Shown here: positions 1-7,399 of the stretch, in pieces
How positions within the stretch are numbered: the first letter of the stretch is position 1
Layout of the letters: each line of letters opens with the position of its first letter
Notes under the pieces: generated by a model
Seen by the model: only the letters and a program-made list of their open reading frames with translations
What the model was told of the DNA's origin: nothing
Databases searched by the model: none
Made by a program: the position numbers and the translations under genes
Assembly (NCBI RefSeq): GCF_963676815.1
Contig: NZ_OY781365.1
Location: forward strand, 4,746,501 to 4,810,500
Direction: 5' to 3'
Source: an uncultured Draconibacterium sp.
GTDB lineage: Bacteria > Bacteroidota > Bacteroidia > Bacteroidales > Prolixibacteraceae
DNA length: 64,000 nucleotides

Positions 1-1170
1 CGCATAGCGCATTCGCGGATGACGAAATGTAAGCTGTTCTTTCAGGCGTTGTAATGGTGTGCGCTCATCGCGTCGTAAGCGCGGAATTGATGTTCCTTTT
101 TCCGGATTATCGAGGTACAATAAGGAAATATGTGAACGATGTAAGTTGTGATGTAATAAAATAAGGTTCTGAGCTTCTTCGGCAGGCATTGTCTCAAGCT
201 TATCATCAATGGCTTTTGATATCCACTCCAGGGCAGGAGGGTGATGATAGCGGTTGCCTGTGAGCATATTTTCGGCTACCGAACGCGAAGCGTGGGCCAG
301 TTGCCTGAGCATTTCTCCAAAACCTTCCAGAATTTCAATCTGCCCGGTACTATTTCCCAGTTTGTCATGACGATCGTGAGTTGATGCTGCGCGCTCATGC
401 AAACTCTGCAATAACATAAAACGTTGCAGGTACGAATTTAATGGTCCGGGATCTTTCATTTCCCTGCCGTAATTGTTTAAAACATTTTTTATGCGCTCAA
501 GAGAATTAACAACATTAATGTTTAGCAGGGCGAGGTCTTTATTTATTTCTTCCTGGTCTTGTTTATCGCTTGGAAAGAGTAACGCTTTTTTATCGAGGTA
601 ATTAGAGAGTGCCTGGAAACCACCAGCCATTTGTTGATCGAGCAAGCGCCACGGATTTCGGAAGATTAATATCAAAGTAAGAATACCATGAAATAATGCT
701 CCGGCAGGTAATAAAATTGCCTGCCAGTACCAGGCCGAACTAATTTCGATACCTAACATGGCATAAATTCCTACCAACACCGATCCAAATGTTATAGCTC
801 GGTAACGTTCGCCAATTCCGCCAATCAGAATAAAAACAATTGTTGATATGATAAAACCTGCGCCCAGAATCCAGATGTAATTATTTAAAAGACCAACAGA
901 AAAACTCGAGATAAAAAAGCTAAAAATGGTTATTGATAACGACTTTACACGTCCTTTGGGATGATCATCGGTTTCCGACAATGCTCCTGCCAGGGCTCCC
1001 AGTGCCAGTGTAACTCCGAAAAATGGTAATCCGGCAATTATAAATGGCACTGCTAAAACACCCATCGAAACAGTTGCGCGTAAAGCAAACAACCGGTTGG
1101 GATGCAACAAAAATACATCGCGAAAAAATTTAATGTTGGTTCGCAAATGGCCTTTTTCCTGATTCTTCAT
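1..1170 (-). CDS. FUSC/YccS-like inner membrane protein, C-terminal part outside window
   Basis: Translating the minus strand from the ATG at 1170 gives an open frame to base 1 (390 codons with no stop), so the gene continues beyond the window. The N-terminal half has several hydrophobic segments with stretches such as VLAVPFIIAGLPFFG and LGALAGALSETDDHP, followed by a soluble, Arg/His-rich helical segment. This layout and the LSETDDHPKGR stretch fit the YccS/FUSC family of inner-membrane proteins related to the aromatic-acid exporter AaeB; the substrate is unknown. It shares the strand of the operon upstream, but a 133-base gap separates it from the TlpA gene, so it may be a separate transcript. 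The family call rests on the visible N-terminus only. Confidence 0.75.
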   Translation of the reverse strand, partial: MKNQEKGHLRTNIKFFRDVFLLHPNRLFALRATVSMGVLAVPFIIAGLPFFGVTLALGALAGALSETDDHPKGRVKSLSITIFSFFISSFSVGLLNNYIWILGAGFIISTIVFILIGGIGERYRAITFGSVLVGIYAMLGIEISSAWYWQAILLPAGALFHGILTLILIFRNPWRLLDQQMAGGFQALSNYLDKKALLFPSDKQDQEEINKDLALLNINVVNSLERIKNVLNNYGREMKDPGPLNSYLQRFMLLQSLHERAASTHDRHDKLGNSTGQIEILEGFGEMLRQLAHASRSVAENMLTGNRYHHPPALEWISKAIDDKLETMPAEEAQNLILLHHNLHRSHISLLYLDNPEKGTSIPRLRRDERTPLQRLKEQLTFRHPRMRYA

Positions 1171-1303
1171 ACTTATTCTAAGAGTTGTTTGACAAAGCTA
1201 ATGAATGAAGTTGACAAAATCTCATTTCATGGAAAAGCCTTATTTAAAATCAATATAAAGAAATGAATAAATAATATAACACGCTTTATTTCATAAGCAA
1301 GGT

Positions 1304-1861
1304 TTATAGGTGCGTAATTACGTTCAGTACAGAATCCATTTTAGCAATGTTTTCTTCCGAAAATCCTTGTTCAAAAAAACGTAGTTTACCGTTATGAATG
1401 ATTAGGTTTGTTGGAAGCAATTCGGGGTAGCGGCCTTTTTTTAATCCGGGCTGGGGGTTAAGTTGATAAATGTAATTCATTAGCCGTTTGTTTTCATACA
1501 GCGGAAAATAGTCAGGTTCGTTTTTTTGCAGTTCCAGCCATTTCGAAACAGTCTTTTCGCTTTCATCTGTTATCGACAAAAAAAGCGTGTTTTCGTTTTC
1601 GTACTTGTTAACCAAAGTATTTAGCAACGGAATTTCTTTCTGACAAGGACCACACCACGTTGCCCATAAATTAATTACAAAGGTTTGGGCACCTGCTTCG
1701 TCGCTTAAAAATTCATCTCGCTCCAATTCTTTTCGAATCGGATCATCAATGTTTTCCAACTGACTGTAAAAACAAAAGGTTTTCCACTGTGTAACTTTGT
1801 TGTTTGTTATCAGCATAACAACAAAAATAAAAGCAACTATGATCGGGTATTTGATTTTCAT
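1304..1861 (-). CDS. TlpA-family thiol-disulfide oxidoreductase (thioredoxin-like)
   Basis: A 185-residue protein with an uncleaved-looking N-terminal membrane anchor (residues 5-20) and a thioredoxin-like domain. The redox motif WATWCGPC is at residues 66-73 (Cys70 and Cys73), followed by QKEIPLL as in TlpA/ResA proteins. TlpA-family proteins reduce or isomerise disulfides outside the cytoplasmic membrane. The ATG overlaps the stop of the permease gene upstream (ATGA at 1858-1861), so it is probably translated by coupling as the last gene of the sigma/FecR/ABC operon. The partner protein is not evident; the Cys-poor neighbours give no obvious substrate. Confidence 0.88.
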   Translation of the reverse strand: MKIKYPIIVAFIFVVMLITNNKVTQWKTFCFYSQLENIDDPIRKELERDEFLSDEAGAQTFVINLWATWCGPCQKEIPLLNTLVNKYENENTLFLSITDESEKTVSKWLELQKNEPDYFPLYENKRLMNYIYQLNPQPGLKKGRYPELLPTNLIIHNGKLRFFEQGFSEENIAKMDSVLNVITHL

Positions 1862-2580
1862 ACGAACATACGTTTTTGGATGGAAAAATGGAGTACAAGT
1901 AGCGCTACCAGAGCATAAATTGCAATAAGTATGGTTTGTTGTGTGTTTAGCAAATTCTCCGAAATAATTTGTTTGAAAGCCTGCAGAGGTAAAAATAGCT
2001 CTGCATCCGACTCTAATTTTCTGTGAATGAAACCGGCCAACCAGCCTTCGAGCAACCAGTAAACTAAAACGGGTAAAGCCATTACCGGGTTCGGACGTAG
2101 AAAGGCCAAAGCGAGGGCGATAAAACCGGTTGCAGTCAGGTACAGGAATTGCGAGAGCAGAGCGTTGTAATCCGTCTGAAATAGAAGCTGAAAAGGATTT
2201 GTTCCTCTAAAAAAACTAAGGATAGCATAACAAATAAAGTTTAGCAGCATAAAAGATAATGCGTACAAACAAATTTGCACGATGCTGTAAAAAAATACTT
2301 TATAGCGCGGCCAGCCTGCCAGTAATAACATTTTATAATAACCCGTATTTATAAGGTGAATGCAGCGCTGAAGCACCCAAAAAATAAAGAATAGAGCTGG
2401 CAATGCGGATTGACTGGCGCGAATTGATACAAATGAGGCCAGATCTGTACCTTCCAGCTGTTTTTGTCCTGCAACAAACCAGTACTCAATGAAAGCGAGA
2501 AACAATAAGGCGATCACCAATACTGCGGCAGGAAGTATTTGTTTTTTGCTTTTTAATAGTTTTAGTTCGATGGTTATCAT
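1858..2580 (-). CDS. ABC-2-like membrane permease subunit
   Basis: A 240-residue protein with about six hydrophobic segments (roughly residues 15-35, 55-75, 85-120, 140-160, 165-185 and 213-232) and no catalytic motif. It directly follows an ABC ATPase and overlaps it by four bases (ATGA, 2577-2580), so it is almost certainly the membrane half of that transporter. Small, single-copy permeases beside one ATPase usually work as homodimers. The substrate cannot be read from sequence. The next gene, a TlpA-type thioredoxin, is also coupled by an ATGA overlap, which suggests an export or redox-linked envelope function rather than nutrient import (no binding protein is present). Confidence 0.8.
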   Translation of the reverse strand: MITIELKLLKSKKQILPAAVLVIALLFLAFIEYWFVAGQKQLEGTDLASFVSIRASQSALPALFFIFWVLQRCIHLINTGYYKMLLLAGWPRYKVFFYSIVQICLYALSFMLLNFICYAILSFFRGTNPFQLLFQTDYNALLSQFLYLTATGFIALALAFLRPNPVMALPVLVYWLLEGWLAGFIHRKLESDAELFLPLQAFKQIISENLLNTQQTILIAIYALVALLVLHFSIQKRMFV

Positions 2581-3260
2581 ATCGTTGTTTTCAGAAGGTT
2601 AAGAATGGTTTTGTTAAAGTCGGTCGCCGGTTCATTGTGGACTGTACCGATTAAATTCCCGTTTTTCATTACAAAACACGTGTTTGCATGCACATTTAAT
2701 TCGTTCAACAAATGCGTAGATAGGAAAATGGTTTTTCCCTGTCTGGTCAAATTCAATATAATTTCGTTCAACAGTTTTATTCCCAGTGGATCGAGACCGT
2801 TAAAGGGTTCGTCCCACATTAAATATTCCGGATCGCCGATCATTGACAGAGCAAGACTTAACCGTTTTTTCATCCCGGTAGAAAGTGTTTTAAACGGTTT
2901 TTCGCGGGCACTCCATATTTTCCATTGTTTTAAAAGCTGTTTCATCTCTGCCGATGAAACGTGTTTTATTTGCCGTATGATTTCTGCGATTTCTAAAATA
3001 GTAAGCGAAGGCTCAGTAGTAAATGGTTCGGCAGAAATTCCTAATTGTTTTCGGCGTAAATCAGCATCTGTAGTATTATTGAGGCTAATTTCTCCATCGT
3101 CAGTATTGATTAGGCCCGCAACGAGATTAAATAATGTAGTTTTCCCGGAACCGTTGTCGCCAACAAAAAGGTAAAGGCCAGGTTGACTCACTTCGAGACT
3201 GAGATGGTTTACAGCCCCGAAGTTGCCAAACCGTTTAGTGAGTTTATTAATTTTGAGCAT
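2577..3260 (-). CDS. ABC transporter ATP-binding protein
   Basis: A cytoplasmic ATPase with Walker A GDNGSGKT, signature LSTGMKKRLSLALS, Walker B EYLMWDEPFNGLD and the switch histidine in LSTHLL. I place the start at the ATG at 3260 (protein MLKINKLTKRFG...), because the homologous domain begins there and the upstream extension to 3317 lies inside the preceding gene; this gives about 227 residues, usual for the family. The start overlaps the end of the preceding gene by 14 bases, and its stop overlaps the permease start. It powers the adjacent ABC-2-like permease. Short ATPases of this type often serve peptide, antibiotic or lipid export; no specific substrate is indicated. Confidence 0.9.
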   Translation of the reverse strand: MLKINKLTKRFGNFGAVNHLSLEVSQPGLYLFVGDNGSGKTTLFNLVAGLINTDDGEISLNNTTDADLRRKQLGISAEPFTTEPSLTILEIAEIIRQIKHVSSAEMKQLLKQWKIWSAREKPFKTLSTGMKKRLSLALSMIGDPEYLMWDEPFNGLDPLGIKLLNEIILNLTRQGKTIFLSTHLLNELNVHANTCFVMKNGNLIGTVHNEPATDFNKTILNLLKTTI

Positions 3261-4821
3261 GGTTTGATGAGTTTTCTTCAAATTGAATGTCCAGCGATTT
3301 TTCCCATTCCATTTCATTTACAAACTTTTCTTCCAGGGGATTTTCTTTTAAAATGTTGTAGTTTTTCCAAAAACTGGGATTATATGGATAGTTGGTTTCG
3401 TAGCTATTTTCATTTTTTGCCAGTTTTTCGCGATAACGAATTTTATCCATTTCTTTTTTATTTGTAATAACCTTGGTTATTAGCAAAGTAGTTTCGGCGT
3501 ACTGTCGTTGTTTAATTACTTTTTCTTTGTTGGGAGCATTCGGGTTTTCATACACAAAATATTCTCCGTTTGGAGAGGCATGGCCACTCGTGTACTTCAG
3601 GTAATATTTCCCATTTATTTTCTGATATCCCATTTCATCTTTTGAAACATAGTCTCCTTTAATAGCCATATTCTGGTTGGGATGTCCCGAAAATATTTTC
3701 CACCATTTTTCAATTTTTAGTATAGCCCAGTCCTCTGAATTAATATAGATAAAGCCGCCATTGTCAGAATATTTATTTTCCGAGGCTCGTTTTCCGTCCG
3801 GTTGTAGTCTATCGTAGATAAATTTGATTTTATAGACTTTAATAGAATCGAGCCATTCAAAGCCGGCAAATTCATATTTAAAAGTTTCATAATCGGTTAA
3901 AGGTTGATACCACCATTCGTCGCGATAAATTCTCACATAATTTGAATAAGTGCGGTAAAAAGTGTTTCGGTGTCCTCCAAAATACTTTTCCATAATTTTT
4001 AAGGCTGCTTTGTGTTTTATTTTCATCGGAATCTGGTAGTTTGTACTTTTTCGAATTTCTTTTAATTCAATTTTTGTTGTTGATGTGGGGTGCATAATCC
4101 CTTTATCTTCAATCAGTAAAGCAGCTTCTATTAGTTGGGTTGCAGTCGTATCGCGGTAATTTGTATTTCGGTAAAATGCCTTCATCTGATGCGTGTTGCG
4201 GTCGTAATTGCGTTTTATGTTTTTAACCGCTCGTTTAACAATGTCTAACGCTTCGTTTCCGTTTGGCAGCACAAAAACATCGGCCAGAGTGTAGGGCTTT
4301 GGAGTTAATTTTATAAGAAGTTCATCGTTATCGGCAAAAGGAATTTTCAGTTTTTGAATTCCGTAGCCCATAAACGAAAACTTCACTTCGCTTCCGGCAT
4401 AGCGACCTTGTATTTTGAAATCGAATTCGCCGTTGGTATTGCTTATTGTTCCTGTTCCTGCTTTTTCGATAAGGATATTGGCATAAGGAAGTAATTCACC
4501 TGATTTGGCATCAACAACTTTGCCTTGCAAATGAATATAAGCCGGTGCTTTGGAGGCTACAACTAAATGAGTTTCTGTTTTGCTAATTTTTAGGCTGGTT
4601 TGATTCTGTAGTTCAGTTAAGCATGAATCAGGATTGGTGCTGAAAATGAAGTCGGTACTGTCTGAAAGAGCTGGCAAATCGTTGCTGTAACTTAGTTTCA
4701 AATGTTGTTTTTCAGCCAAAGTTTTTAGCAGATCGAGATAAGTTGTTTTTCGAGTTGTTTGGCCAAGACTACAAAAAGAAAATAAACTGAAGATTATTAT
4801 TGTGCAGGTTGTTTTGTTCAT
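3247..4821 (-). CDS. STN/carboxypeptidase-regulatory-like surface protein without TonB barrel
   Basis: A protein of about 524 residues with a signal peptide (FSLFSFCSLGQ). Next come an STN-like segment (LDLLKTLAEKQHLKLSYSN, as in signal-transducing N-domains of FecA-type receptors) and a CarboxypepD_reg-like beta-sandwich (IHLQGKVVDAKSGELLPYAN). A long C-terminal region follows, with GGFIYINSEDWAILKIE and many aromatic residues, resembling non-barrel envelope proteins of Bacteroidota. The start at 4821 is favoured because it overlaps the FecR stop as ATGA (4818-4821) and begins a clean signal peptide. At this length there is no room for a 22-strand TonB barrel, so in the third position of a sigma/FecR operon it may sense or anchor something other than a TonB substrate. 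Confidence 0.75.
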   Translation of the reverse strand: MNKTTCTIIIFSLFSFCSLGQTTRKTTYLDLLKTLAEKQHLKLSYSNDLPALSDSTDFIFSTNPDSCLTELQNQTSLKISKTETHLVVASKAPAYIHLQGKVVDAKSGELLPYANILIEKAGTGTISNTNGEFDFKIQGRYAGSEVKFSFMGYGIQKLKIPFADNDELLIKLTPKPYTLADVFVLPNGNEALDIVKRAVKNIKRNYDRNTHQMKAFYRNTNYRDTTATQLIEAALLIEDKGIMHPTSTTKIELKEIRKSTNYQIPMKIKHKAALKIMEKYFGGHRNTFYRTYSNYVRIYRDEWWYQPLTDYETFKYEFAGFEWLDSIKVYKIKFIYDRLQPDGKRASENKYSDNGGFIYINSEDWAILKIEKWWKIFSGHPNQNMAIKGDYVSKDEMGYQKINGKYYLKYTSGHASPNGEYFVYENPNAPNKEKVIKQRQYAETTLLITKVITNKKEMDKIRYREKLAKNENSYETNYPYNPSFWKNYNILKENPLEEKFVNEMEWEKSLDIQFEENSSNHAQN

Positions 4822-5768
4822 GGTTTTATTACAAAATTTTGTCCATCTGTTTGGTAGGAAAGATTGAGGGTGAGGCATATTGTTTTTACTATGTTTTCAG
4901 CATTCGAAGTGTTGAACTGCCCTGAGTATTTAATGTTGGCAAAACTTTCGTCGGCCAGTGTAAATTTTACGCTAAAATGATTTTCAAGTGTTGTTAATAC
5001 TTCTGATAAAGGGAGGTTTGAAAAAGATAGTCTGCCTGAAAGCCAGGCGTTGCTATTTTGTTTTGTATTGACTTGTTCGTTTAGTTGATGATTTTTACTA
5101 TTCCATGTCCCTATTTCGTTTTCGGTTAAGATTACTTTTTGCCTCGACAGAATTGAGCCGGAGCTAAAGGCAACTTTCCCTTCGTCAACCAAAACTTTTT
5201 CCAAATCCTTTTCATTTGCGTTTACGAGAAATTTAGTTCCTAAAACTTCTATTTCAGTGTTTTCCGTGTTGATATGAAATGGTTTTTCCGGATTTTTCGT
5301 GATCTCGAAATAAGCAGTTCCAGACAGGATGATCTTTCGAGTATTTCCCTTAAACGAGTCAGGGAATCTGAGGCTTGCATTTTCAGCCAGGATAACTTTT
5401 GAGCTATCGGGTAAAAAGACAATTTGTTTCTGTTCAGCAACTACTTCGTTCCAGTTGCGCGACATTTGTGCACGGAAAATAAACTGGCTTGCCAGAAGTA
5501 AAAGAACGACAGCAGCAGCTGCTCGCCAAAATACGCGGATAGTTTTGTTTCTATATATTCTGCGGTTGACATTTTCTAATGCTTTTATTTCATTCGTATC
5601 GAAATTAACTGCAATTTTCCTACTTGCGGTATATGTTTTCTCTAATTCATCGTAGTGCGTTTGGTTTTCTGCCGACTGGCCGAGCCAATCATCGAGAGCC
5701 TTTTTATCTGTCGCTGAAAGCGTATCTTCAAACGATTGAAGTATTAATTGTATCGGTACTTTATTCAT
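4818..5768 (-). CDS. FecR-family anti-sigma factor
   Basis: A 316-residue single-pass membrane protein. The N-terminal about 80 residues are a cytoplasmic sigma-binding region (LSATDKKALDDWL...), followed by a membrane segment near residues 82-98 (AAAAVVLLLLASQFIF). Next is a periplasmic FecR domain with the typical LPDSSKVILAENASLRFPDSF and GTAYFEITKNPEKPFHI stretches and a C-terminal STN-like segment (LSFSNLPLSEVLTTLENHFSV). FecR proteins hold or activate a partner ECF sigma factor in response to the outer-membrane protein of the same operon. The sigma gene lies 59 bases upstream, and the downstream STN protein is coupled by an ATGA overlap. Confidence 0.93.
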   Translation of the reverse strand: MNKVPIQLILQSFEDTLSATDKKALDDWLGQSAENQTHYDELEKTYTASRKIAVNFDTNEIKALENVNRRIYRNKTIRVFWRAAAAVVLLLLASQFIFRAQMSRNWNEVVAEQKQIVFLPDSSKVILAENASLRFPDSFKGNTRKIILSGTAYFEITKNPEKPFHINTENTEIEVLGTKFLVNANEKDLEKVLVDEGKVAFSSGSILSRQKVILTENEIGTWNSKNHQLNEQVNTKQNSNAWLSGRLSFSNLPLSEVLTTLENHFSVKFTLADESFANIKYSGQFNTSNAENIVKTICLTLNLSYQTDGQNFVIKP

Positions 5769-5827
5769 CTTCGTTTTTTTATGATGAACCGTCCCAAAAA
5801 TGAATCCCCTAAAAAATAGGTGAGTTT

Positions 5828-6394
5828 TTAATGAAAAATTATATAAAGTAGGGTTGCGGGTAATAAATGCAGATAAGGTTTAAGTTCTTTTCTGAGTTTT
5901 GAAATAGCGGTAGCTACCTGGTTTTCTACTGTTTTTACCGAAATTTCGAGATATTCCGAAATTTCTTTTTGTGTTAAGCCTTCCAATTTATTTAGAATAA
6001 AAATCTGCCTGCATTTTTCAGGTAGCTTTTCAATGGCTTTGTGCAGATGGGGGAGAAATCCTGAAAAATCTGTGTCGTTGTCATCAATTGGAGAAAAATA
6101 CGAAAGGTAATTGGAGAGGTATTTTTCGCTTGTCTTTTTGTGCCTCAAAAATCTCATTGATTCGAAATAAACCGATTTGAAAAGATATGCTTTTACATTC
6201 TCAGGTATTTCAAGTTTTCTTCGGTTTTCCCACAGTCTTACAAAAAATTTTTGCACCACGTCTTCCGAATCATCGGCATTCTTTACAAAAGTTAGCGAAA
6301 ATCGGCACAAATCTCTGTAGTAGAAAAGAAACAGCTCATCAAAAGCTTTCTTGTTGTTTGTTTTTACGCGGTATAAAAGTTCTTTGTCTTTCAA
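5828..6394 (-). CDS. ECF RNA polymerase sigma-70 factor (Bacteroidota FecI-like)
   Basis: A 188-residue ECF sigma factor with region 2 (AFDELFLFYYRDLCRFSLTFVKNADDSEDVVQKFFVRLWE) in residues 15-55 and a region 4 helix-turn-helix (LEGLTQKEISEYLEISVKTVENQV) near residues 135-158, ending in a hydrophobic tail. It probably directs transcription of its own operon and regulon under control of the FecR protein downstream. The only start in this frame is TTG at 6394, because an in-frame TAA lies just upstream; so a TTG start (or a start inside the domain, unlikely) must be used. A plausible promoter lies 18 bases upstream. Confidence 0.92.
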   Translation of the reverse strand: MKDKELLYRVKTNNKKAFDELFLFYYRDLCRFSLTFVKNADDSEDVVQKFFVRLWENRRKLEIPENVKAYLFKSVYFESMRFLRHKKTSEKYLSNYLSYFSPIDDNDTDFSGFLPHLHKAIEKLPEKCRQIFILNKLEGLTQKEISEYLEISVKTVENQVATAISKLRKELKPYLHLLPATLLYIIFH

Positions 6395-6411
6395 ATTTTG
6401 TTAAATGAAAG

Positions 6412-6442
6412 CAAAGATGGAAAATGCAATTTGTTTTTGCAA
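6412..6442 (-). promoter_or_regulatory. Putative Bacteroidota promoter for the sigma/FecR/ABC operon
   Basis: On the minus strand a TTG (6442-6440) is followed after 20 bases by CATCTTTG (6419-6412), one mismatch from the -7 consensus TAnnTTTG. The predicted transcription start is about ten bases before the TTG start codon of the sigma gene. Motif reading only. Confidence 0.45.
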
Positions 6443-6443
6443 T

Positions 6444-7304
6444 CTACCCCAATATTTCTTTTAGTGCAGAATTGATGTTTGGATAATTGAACTCAAATCC
6501 CGCATTTTGTATTTTTTCAGAAGAAACTTCGGGCGATTGAGTTAATAGCGAAGCCGCTTCGCCATAAATTAATTGTAGGGCAAAAGCAGGGATGGTAAAA
6601 AAGGCCGGGCGATTAAGTTGATTGGCCAGACTGCGGGTAAATTCTTTGTTTGAAATATTTTCTGGTGCAGATAAATTAAATGTTTCGTTTGACTGATATT
6701 GCTCGGTAGCCCAAACAAAAGCACTTACAACATCTTCCTCATGGATAAATGGAAAGGGTTGTTCTCCTGATCCGATTTTTCCGCCAAGGCCCAGTTTAAA
6801 AGGAAGTAACATATTTTTTATGGTCTGCGATTCCCGTCCGAAAACAACACCCAGACGAAAGATTACTTTTTGCACATCGGAGGAAAGATCGATTAATGAA
6901 TTTTCCCAGTCTTTAACCACTTTCCCAACAAAACCTTCGTCGAGGTTGTGGCTTTCTTCTGTATGGCTGTAGCCTGATTTATAAATGCCAATAGCCGAAG
7001 CGGATACTACTTTTTTTGGCCGTTGGCTATTTGGCAATCCGTTAATTGCTGCTACCAGATTTCGGGTGGTAACAACACGACTATCGTATATTATTTCTTT
7101 ATTTTTTTCTGTCCAACGTTGCAGGATTGGAGCTCCGGCAAGATTTATTACCACATCACTGTATTGTAATTCTTTTTTTAGGTTTTCAGAATCTCTGTAC
7201 AGTAAATTACGTTCGATACCTGAAACTGAATGTCCTTTCTCTTCAAGTTTTTTTGAAATTAATTGCCCGATATACCCGTTACTTCCGGTAAGTTTTATAT
7301 TCAT
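6444..7304 (-). CDS. TIGR01777-type NAD(P)-dependent epimerase/SDR protein
   Basis: A 286-residue protein with the Rossmann motif GSNGYIGQLI at residues 8-17. The family-typical stretches follow: VINLAGAPILQRWTEKNKEII, SASAIGIY, LRLGVV-like FRLGVVFG and PFPFIHEEDVVSAFVWA. These match the extended short-chain dehydrogenases of the TIGR01777 group (the YfcH/SulA-like family), whose substrates are mostly unknown. The ATG at 7304 precedes the glycine-rich motif closely, as usual. It lies 49 bases upstream of the sigma gene on the same strand; because a promoter-like sequence lies between them, I treat it as a separate transcription unit. Confidence 0.88.
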   Translation of the reverse strand: MNIKLTGSNGYIGQLISKKLEEKGHSVSGIERNLLYRDSENLKKELQYSDVVINLAGAPILQRWTEKNKEIIYDSRVVTTRNLVAAINGLPNSQRPKKVVSASAIGIYKSGYSHTEESHNLDEGFVGKVVKDWENSLIDLSSDVQKVIFRLGVVFGRESQTIKNMLLPFKLGLGGKIGSGEQPFPFIHEEDVVSAFVWATEQYQSNETFNLSAPENISNKEFTRSLANQLNRPAFFTIPAFALQLIYGEAASLLTQSPEVSSEKIQNAGFEFNYPNINSALKEILG

Positions 7305-7399
7305 TTATTACGAATTTATTAGGATAACAAAAACTTTCGGTTTTTAGTTCCTTAAAAATTGTTAAGAGCGCTTGCTAATTGTTACTTTTACCGGGCAAA

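Noticed and set aside
2605..3174. Plus-strand 189-codon frame opposite the ABC ATPase
   Set aside because: The minus-strand frame carries intact Walker and signature motifs; the plus frame is a shadow.
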